34,918 bases of DNA from JBOGEN01 sp050743265 (GTDB lineage Bacteria > Actinomycetota > Actinomycetes > JBOGEN01). Each line of letters begins with the position of its first letter. The stretch's first letter is position 1. The position numbers and the translations under genes were made by a program. Positions 30,211 through 34,918 of this stretch are shown here, in pieces. The stretch covers positions 1 through 34,918 of the forward strand of contig JBOGEN010000178.1 in assembly GCA_050743265.1 (NCBI GenBank). The letters run 5' to 3'. Below the pieces are notes generated by a model that was given only the letters and a program-made list of their open reading frames with translations, did not search any database and was not told where the DNA came from.

Positions 30211-31113
30211 TCAGGACCAGGCCAGGCCCGTGATCCGCTCGTACGCCTGCACGTACCGGTCACGGGTGCGGGCCGCGACGTCGTCGGGCACCGGGGGCGG
30301 GGGCTCGCCGGAGTGCCGGTCCCAGCCGGACTCGTGGACCAGCCAGTCCCGGACGAACTGCTTGTCGTAGGAGGGCTGCGCACGCCCGGGCCGCCACCCT
30401 TCGCCGGGCCAGAACCGGGAGGAGTCCGGGGTGAGGACCTCGTCGGCGAGCACGAGCCCGCCCGTCCCCGGGTCACGACCGAACTCGAGCTTGGTGTCGG
30501 CGACGACGATCCCGCGCGCGCCCGCGACCTCGGCCCCGCGCCGGTAGACCTCGAGCGTGAGCCGGCGCAGCTCCGCCGCGGTCGCCTCGCCCACCTGGGC
30601 CGCGACCGCCTCGTACGACACGTTCTCGTCGTGGTCGCCCTGCTCGGCCTTGGTCGCCGGGGTGAAGATCGGCTCCGGCAGCTGTGACCCGTCTTCCAGC
30701 CCGGGCGGCAGCGGGACCCCGCACACCGCCCCGCCCTCGCGGTACTCGACGAGCCCCGACCCGGCGAGGTAGCCGCGGGCGACGCACTCCACCGGCAGCA
30801 TCGTGAGCGTGCGGCAGAGGACCGCGCGACCCGCGACCTCCTGCGGGACGTCCGTTGCCGAGATCACGTGCGTCGGGACGAGGTCGGCGAGCCGCTCGAA
30901 CCACCACAGCGAGAGCGCGGTCAGCACGCGGCCCTTGTCCGGGATTGGTGTCGGCAGCACCCAGTCGTACGCCGAGATGCGGTCGGACGCGACGAGCAGC
31001 AGGTCGCCGGACGCCGAGGCGTAGAGGTCGCGCACCTTGCCCGAGCGCAGGGGGGTGAACCCCGGCAGGGCAGGCGGGCCCGGGTCGGGAACGCTCACAC
31101 CGTCGGCCGTCAC
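30211..31113 (-). CDS. purC: phosphoribosylaminoimidazole-succinocarboxamide synthase (SAICAR synthetase)
   Basis: 300 residues; ATP-dependent joining of CAIR with aspartate. The eukaryote/actinobacterial-length form. Motifs: RSGKVRDLYA, SDRISAYDWVLPTPIPDKG, LPVECVARGYLAGSGLVEY, PIFTPATKAEQGDHDENVSY, VADTKLEFG, DEVLTPDSSRFWP and SYDKQFVRDWL. The GTG at 31113 overlaps the purB stop (GTGA); a second GTG at 31098 is possible. It precedes galE by 53 bases. Confidence 0.97.
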   Translation of the reverse strand: MTADGVSVPDPGPPALPGFTPLRSGKVRDLYASASGDLLLVASDRISAYDWVLPTPIPDKGRVLTALSLWWFERLADLVPTHVISATDVPQEVAGRAVLCRTLTMLPVECVARGYLAGSGLVEYREGGAVCGVPLPPGLEDGSQLPEPIFTPATKAEQGDHDENVSYEAVAAQVGEATAAELRRLTLEVYRRGAEVAGARGIVVADTKLEFGRDPGTGGLVLADEVLTPDSSRFWPGEGWRPGRAQPSYDKQFVRDWLVHESGWDRHSGEPPPPVPDDVAARTRDRYVQAYERITGLAWS

Positions 31114-32417
31114 TTGAGCGCGGCGAGCCGGGTGAAGACCGGGCCGAGCCGCTCCACGTACCGCTCGGGGTGGCACGCCTCGTCGAGGCCAGCCTCGTCC
31201 AGCGTCACCCCGGCCGAGGCCGCCTGAGCGCGCAGCGCCTCGCGGAACGGGGTGCCGCCCTCCCAGGTCTGCGTCGCGGCGGCCTGCACCAGCGCGTACG
31301 CGTCCTCGCGGGACATGCCGGTCTCGACGAGCCGCAGCAGCACCGTCGACGTGTAGATGAGCCCGCCGGTCGCGTCGAGGTTGGCCCGCATCCGGTCGGC
31401 GTCGACGACGAGCCCGGTGACGAGCCGGGTAGTGAGGTGCAGCAGGTAGTCGGTGACGGTCGAGGCGTCCGGCAGCGCGACGCGCTCGACGGACGAGTGT
31501 GAGATGTCCCGCTCGTGCCACAGCGGGATGCCCTCGGTCACCGGGGTGACGTAGCCGCGGACGACCCGGGCCAGGCCGCAGATGCGCTCGGAGAGGATCG
31601 GGTTCTTCTTGTGCGGCATCGCGGACGAGCCCTTCTGCCCGCTGCCGAACGCCTCCGAGAGCTCGCGGACCTCGGTGCGCTGGCCGTGCCGCACCTCGAG
31701 CGCCACCGCCTCGCACACCGTGGCGACGATCGCCAGCGCCGACACCCACTCGCTGATGCCGTCGCGGATCACGACCTGCGTCGACACGTCCGCGGGTGCG
31801 AGATCGAGCTGCGCGGCGACGTACTGCTCGACCGACGGGTCGATGTTCGAGTACGTGCCGACGGCGCCCGAGATCGCGATCACGCCGACGGCCTCGCGCG
31901 CGCGGCGCAGCCGGTCGCGGGAGCGGGCCATCGCGAACGCGAAGTCCGCGACCCGGTGCCCCCACGTGTCGGGCTCGCCGTGGATGCCGTGCGTACGGCC
32001 CACGCGCAGGGTGTCCCGGTGCGCCAGGGCGTGGTCGCGCAGGGCGGCGACCAGGGCGTCCGCCTTCGCGAGCAGGATGTCCGTGGCCTCGGCGAGCTGC
32101 AGCGCCAGCGCCGTGTCGAGCAGGTCGGACGAGGTCATGCCGAAGTGGACGTACGCGGCGGCGCCGCGCGGCACGGTGTTGTCGGCCCAGGCCGAGAGGA
32201 ACGCGATCACGTCGTGCTGCGTCACCGCCTCGATCTCGGCCACGGCCTCGGGCGTCGGCGGCGCGGCGGCGCGGACCGGCTCGACCGCCTCGGCGGGGAC
32301 GACCCCCGCCTTGGCGTGGGCCTCCACGACGAGGGTCTCCACGCGGCACCACAAGGCGTACTTGTGCGCCTCGGACCAGACCTCGCCCATCTCCGGCAGC
32401 GTGTAGCGCTCGATCAC
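31110..32417 (-). CDS. purB: adenylosuccinate lyase
   Basis: 435 residues from GTG 32417, where the family opening IERYTLPEMGEVWSEAHKY begins. It releases fumarate from SAICAR and from adenylosuccinate, so it serves both IMP and AMP formation. The fumarase/lyase signature GSSAMPHKKNP lies at 263-273; catalytic His candidates are in GRTHGIHGEPDTWGH (H143, H146), and the YVHFGMTSSDLLDTA block is complete. GGGAG is 11 bases upstream, rather far, while GAGAAT (32424-32429) ends 6 bases before the GTG, so a leaderless start is possible. It is the first gene of the purB-purC-galE-purS-ATPase-purQ-purL run. Confidence 0.96.
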   Translation of the reverse strand: MIERYTLPEMGEVWSEAHKYALWCRVETLVVEAHAKAGVVPAEAVEPVRAAAPPTPEAVAEIEAVTQHDVIAFLSAWADNTVPRGAAAYVHFGMTSSDLLDTALALQLAEATDILLAKADALVAALRDHALAHRDTLRVGRTHGIHGEPDTWGHRVADFAFAMARSRDRLRRAREAVGVIAISGAVGTYSNIDPSVEQYVAAQLDLAPADVSTQVVIRDGISEWVSALAIVATVCEAVALEVRHGQRTEVRELSEAFGSGQKGSSAMPHKKNPILSERICGLARVVRGYVTPVTEGIPLWHERDISHSSVERVALPDASTVTDYLLHLTTRLVTGLVVDADRMRANLDATGGLIYTSTVLLRLVETGMSREDAYALVQAAATQTWEGGTPFREALRAQAASAGVTLDEAGLDEACHPERYVERLGPVFTRLAALK

Positions 32418-32626
32418 GCGGCCATTCTCCCCCGGGCCCGGCACACGATCGCCGGGGGCGGTGGCGGCGTGCGGCGGGCCGGACGTGCCGCACATTGTCG
32501 GGCGTTGTCGGGCGATTCGGGCAGGGGTTGGGCGAATCCGGCCCGGGGCGGATCCCGGTGGGATAGGACAGGGCTGTCCGACTCCCACGCCCTCGACGTC
32601 CCGCCCTTGCCCGAGAGGACTCCCCT

Positions 32627-33658
32627 GTGCCCAGACCCGCTCGCCGCGCCGTGTCCGGTCTCGCCCTCCTGACCGCGGCCGCTGCCGCGTCCGTCCTCGT
32701 CACCGGGCCGGCCGCCGGCGCTGCCGGTGCGGTGGGGACGGTGTTCTCGCCCAACCCTGTGCAGTCGACCGGCGACGAGACCCTGACGGACCAGAAGGAC
32801 GCCGACGTGGCGGTCCCGTCGAGCGCGTACCGCGACGTCACGCTCACCGACCTCGACGGGAGCGGGACCCTCAACGGCACCTGGGCCACGATCAAGAGCG
32901 CGACAGGTCCCGCAGCGTTCTCGTCGTCCGGCTCGTTCCGGTTCACGCGGCACGACGACCGCTTCGAGCAGGTCATGGCGTACTACTGGATCACCCAGTC
33001 GCAGCGGTACCTGCGCAGCCTCGGCTTCGGCACCGGAGCGTTCCCGCCGGCCAACGCCCGCCAGCAGGTCGCCCGCATCAACCAGTTCGGCGGCGACAAC
33101 TCCTTCTTCCGCGAGGACGGCAAGCTCACGATCACGCTCGGCAAGGGCGGCGTGGACGACGCCGAGGACGGCGAGGTGATCGTCCACGAGTACGGTCACG
33201 CGGTGCAGGACGCCCAGGTGCCCGGGTTCGGCACGACGCTCGAGGCAGGCTCCATCGGGGAGGGCTTCGGCGACTACCTCGCGGTCGCGGTGAGCGACTG
33301 GGTGTCGGGCGTGCCCACCCTTGCGCCCGAGGCGTGCGTCGCGGACTGGGACTCGGTCTCGTACACGAGCGGCCCCGTGCACTGCCTGCGCCGCATCGAC
33401 GGGACGAAGCACTACCCCGAGGACATCGCCAACGAGGTGCACCGCGACGGCGAGATCTGGTCGAGCACCCTGTACGACATCCGCGGCAGCGTGGGGGCGT
33501 CCACGGCGGACAAGATCATCGTGAACGCGCAGTTCTCCTTCGCCCCGGACACGTCCTTCCGCGACGCCGCTCTCGACACGGTCGCGGCGGCGCAGCAGTT
33601 CGGGAACCGGGCCGTCACTGCCGTCCGTGCAGCGTTCACCGAGCGCGGCATCCTCTGA
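32627..33658 (+). CDS. secreted HEYGH metalloprotease (M36/M4-like gluzincin)
   Basis: 343 residues from GTG 32627 (GAGAGGA 8 bases upstream). A signal peptide with a hydrophobic core LALLTAAAAASVLV precedes a region resembling the end of a fungalysin propeptide/catalytic start. The zinc site is HEYGH (H187, E188, H191), with a third ligand probably E212 in GSIGEGFGDYLA, the gluzincin HExxH-20-E arrangement that resembles fungalysins (HEYxH, EGxxD). VMAYYWITQSQRYLRSLGF is another M36-type segment. No long propeptide and no C-terminal domains are present, making it compact. It is divergent from purB and convergent with purD, thus its own transcription unit. The substrate is unknown. Confidence 0.82.
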   Translation: MPRPARRAVSGLALLTAAAAASVLVTGPAAGAAGAVGTVFSPNPVQSTGDETLTDQKDADVAVPSSAYRDVTLTDLDGSGTLNGTWATIKSATGPAAFSSSGSFRFTRHDDRFEQVMAYYWITQSQRYLRSLGFGTGAFPPANARQQVARINQFGGDNSFFREDGKLTITLGKGGVDDAEDGEVIVHEYGHAVQDAQVPGFGTTLEAGSIGEGFGDYLAVAVSDWVSGVPTLAPEACVADWDSVSYTSGPVHCLRRIDGTKHYPEDIANEVHRDGEIWSSTLYDIRGSVGASTADKIIVNAQFSFAPDTSFRDAALDTVAAAQQFGNRAVTAVRAAFTERGIL

Positions 33659-33719
33659 CCGGCGAGCACGCCCGGCCGGCGGCCTTCTCCCGCGGGCCGG
33701 CGGTTCCCCGGCTCGCGCG

Positions 33720-34918
33720 CTAGACGCGGGCCTGTGCCGCCGCCGCGGCGATGTCGCGGCGGTGGTGGGAGCCGCGCAGGCGGATCCGCCCGACCCCCTC
33801 GTACGCCCGCGCCCGGGCCTGCCCGAGGTCCTCGCCGGTCGCGGTCACGGCAAGCACCCGCCCACCGCTGCTCACCACCGATCCGCCCTCCCGTCGGGTG
33901 CCCGCATGCAGCACGTGGACCGCGTCCAGCGCCTCGGCTTCGTCGAGCCCGGCCACGGGGTCGCCGGTGGTGGGGCTGTCGGGGTAGTGCTCGGCGGCCA
34001 GCACCACGGTGACCGCGGCCCCGTCCCGCCAGCGGGGCGGCGCGGCCTCGGCGAGGCGGCCGGTCGCGGCCGCGTGCAGCAGGTCGGCCAAGGAGGAGTC
34101 GAGCAGCGCCAGCACCGCCTGCGTCTCCGGGTCGCCGAACCGCGCGTTGAACTCGACGACACGCAGCCCGCGGGAGGTGAGCGCGAGACCCGCGTAGAGC
34201 AGGCCCGCGAACGGCGTGCCGCGGCGGCGCATCTCATCCACGGTGGGCTGGACGACGGTCCGGACGACCTCGTCGACCAGCCCGGCCGGCGCCCACGGCA
34301 ACGGGGCGTACGCCCCCATGCCTCCGGTGTTCGGACCGGCGTCGCCGTCGTACACCCGCTTGAAGTCCTGCGCCGGCAGCAGCGGGACGACGCCCTCCCC
34401 GTCGGTCACGCAGAACAGGGACAGCTCGGGACCGTCCAGGAACTCCTCGACGAGCACGCGCTCGCACGCCACGGCGTGGGACAGCGCCGCGGCCCGGTCG
34501 TCGGTCACGACCACGCCCTTGCCGGCCGCGAGACCGTCGTCCTTGACGACGTACGGGGGGCCGAACCGGTCGAGGGCCGCGGCAGCCTGCTCGGGGGTGG
34601 TGCACTCCGCGGCCTCGGCGGTCGGCACGCCCGCCGCCCGCATCACGTCTTTGGCGAACGCCTTGGACCCCTCGAGGCGGGCAGCCTCGGCGGACGGGCC
34701 GAAGCAGGCGATGCCGTGCGCGCGTACCGCGTTGGCCACCCCCGCGACGAGCGGCGCCTCCGGGCCGACGACGACGAGGTCGGCACCCGTGGTCCGGGCG
34801 AGGGCGACCACCGCCTCCACGTCGGTGGGACCGCCGCTCTGCGGTTCGCACGTCGCGATCGCCGCGATGCCCGGGTTGCCCGGGGTGGCGACGACCTCGT
34901 CGACGGAGGGGTCTGCGT
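33720..34918 (-). CDS. purD: phosphoribosylamine-glycine ligase (GAR synthetase), 5' end outside window
   Basis: 399 codons are visible and the frame stays open to the window edge; the segment VVATPGNPGIAAIATC shows that only about 20 N-terminal residues with the nucleotide-binding GGREHA motif are missing. ATP-grasp features are clear: VVKDDGLAAGKGVVV, DFKRVYDGDAGPNTGGMGAYAPLPW and VEFNARFGDPETQAVL. It ligates phosphoribosylamine with glycine, the second step of IMP synthesis. It lies on the same strand as purB but is separated from it by the protease gene on the other strand, so it is not in the same transcript. Confidence 0.96.
   Translation of the reverse strand, partial: ADPSVDEVVATPGNPGIAAIATCEPQSGGPTDVEAVVALARTTGADLVVVGPEAPLVAGVANAVRAHGIACFGPSAEAARLEGSKAFAKDVMRAAGVPTAEAAECTTPEQAAAALDRFGPPYVVKDDGLAAGKGVVVTDDRAAALSHAVACERVLVEEFLDGPELSLFCVTDGEGVVPLLPAQDFKRVYDGDAGPNTGGMGAYAPLPWAPAGLVDEVVRTVVQPTVDEMRRRGTPFAGLLYAGLALTSRGLRVVEFNARFGDPETQAVLALLDSSLADLLHAAATGRLAEAAPPRWRDGAAVTVVLAAEHYPDSPTTGDPVAGLDEAEALDAVHVLHAGTRREGGSVVSSGGRVLAVTATGEDLGQARARAYEGVGRIRLRGSHHRRDIAAAAAQARV

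Noticed and set aside
33664..33705. GC-rich inverted repeat (GCCGGC arms) between the HEYGH protease gene and purD
   Set aside because: Only 6-bp arms of a self-complementary motif common in such DNA; not distinct enough to call a terminator.

Overview
The window is about 35 kb of very GC-rich DNA. GTG starts are common, neighbouring genes often overlap by four bases (ATGA or GTGA), and several starts appear to be leaderless. The gene order bldC-like / valine dehydrogenase / DUF3073 / purM / purF is the one known from Streptomyces, and the sequence is clearly actinobacterial (Actinomycetota). The compact secreted proteins and gene mix would fit a Micrococcales-type genome, but the genus cannot be read from the sequence. 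No tRNA, rRNA, CRISPR array, insertion sequence or phage gene was seen.

Layout: (1) 1-5500: the N-terminal part of a secreted sulfatase, an aldo/keto reductase, an SRPBCC protein, a membrane-bound SpoIIE/RsbU-type phosphatase, a BldC-type regulator, then divergently a valine-type amino acid dehydrogenase and DUF3073. (2) 5527-8300: a perfect hairpin separates DUF3073 from the convergent purF-purM pair. (3) 8498-11416: three secreted proteins, namely a subtilisin-like protease and two paralogous NlpC/P60 peptidases. (4) 11476-14861: an SCP2-like protein, an alkylation-repair pair (Ada-AlkA fusion plus Ogt) and a polytopic membrane protein. (5) 14895-25331: a polyamine/GABA catabolic operon (aldehyde dehydrogenase, potA, potD, potB, potC, a tiny repeat-coded ORF, patD-like dehydrogenase, gabT) with a divergent PucR-type regulator. 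(6) 25373-34918: the second purine block, purB-purC-galE-purS-ATPase-purQ-purL, then a secreted HEYGH metalloprotease on the other strand, then purD running off the window.

Functionally, eight genes of de novo IMP/AMP synthesis (purD, purF, purS, purQ, purL, purM, purC, purB) lie in three separated blocks. They are interleaved with a complete uptake-and-oxidation module predicted to import putrescine or GABA and convert 4-aminobutanal to GABA, succinate semialdehyde and succinate. The step from putrescine to 4-aminobutanal has no dedicated enzyme in the window.

Most genes belong to well-known families. The least explained items are a 21-codon ORF built from an in-frame 18-bp tandem repeat and coupled to patD by an ATGA overlap; a serine-kinase/anti-sigma-type ATPase and galE embedded in the pur operon; twin NlpC/P60 proteins with an alanine where the third catalytic residue is expected; and recurring 18-bp tandem duplications. 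I did not find convincing evidence of a wholly new multi-gene system.
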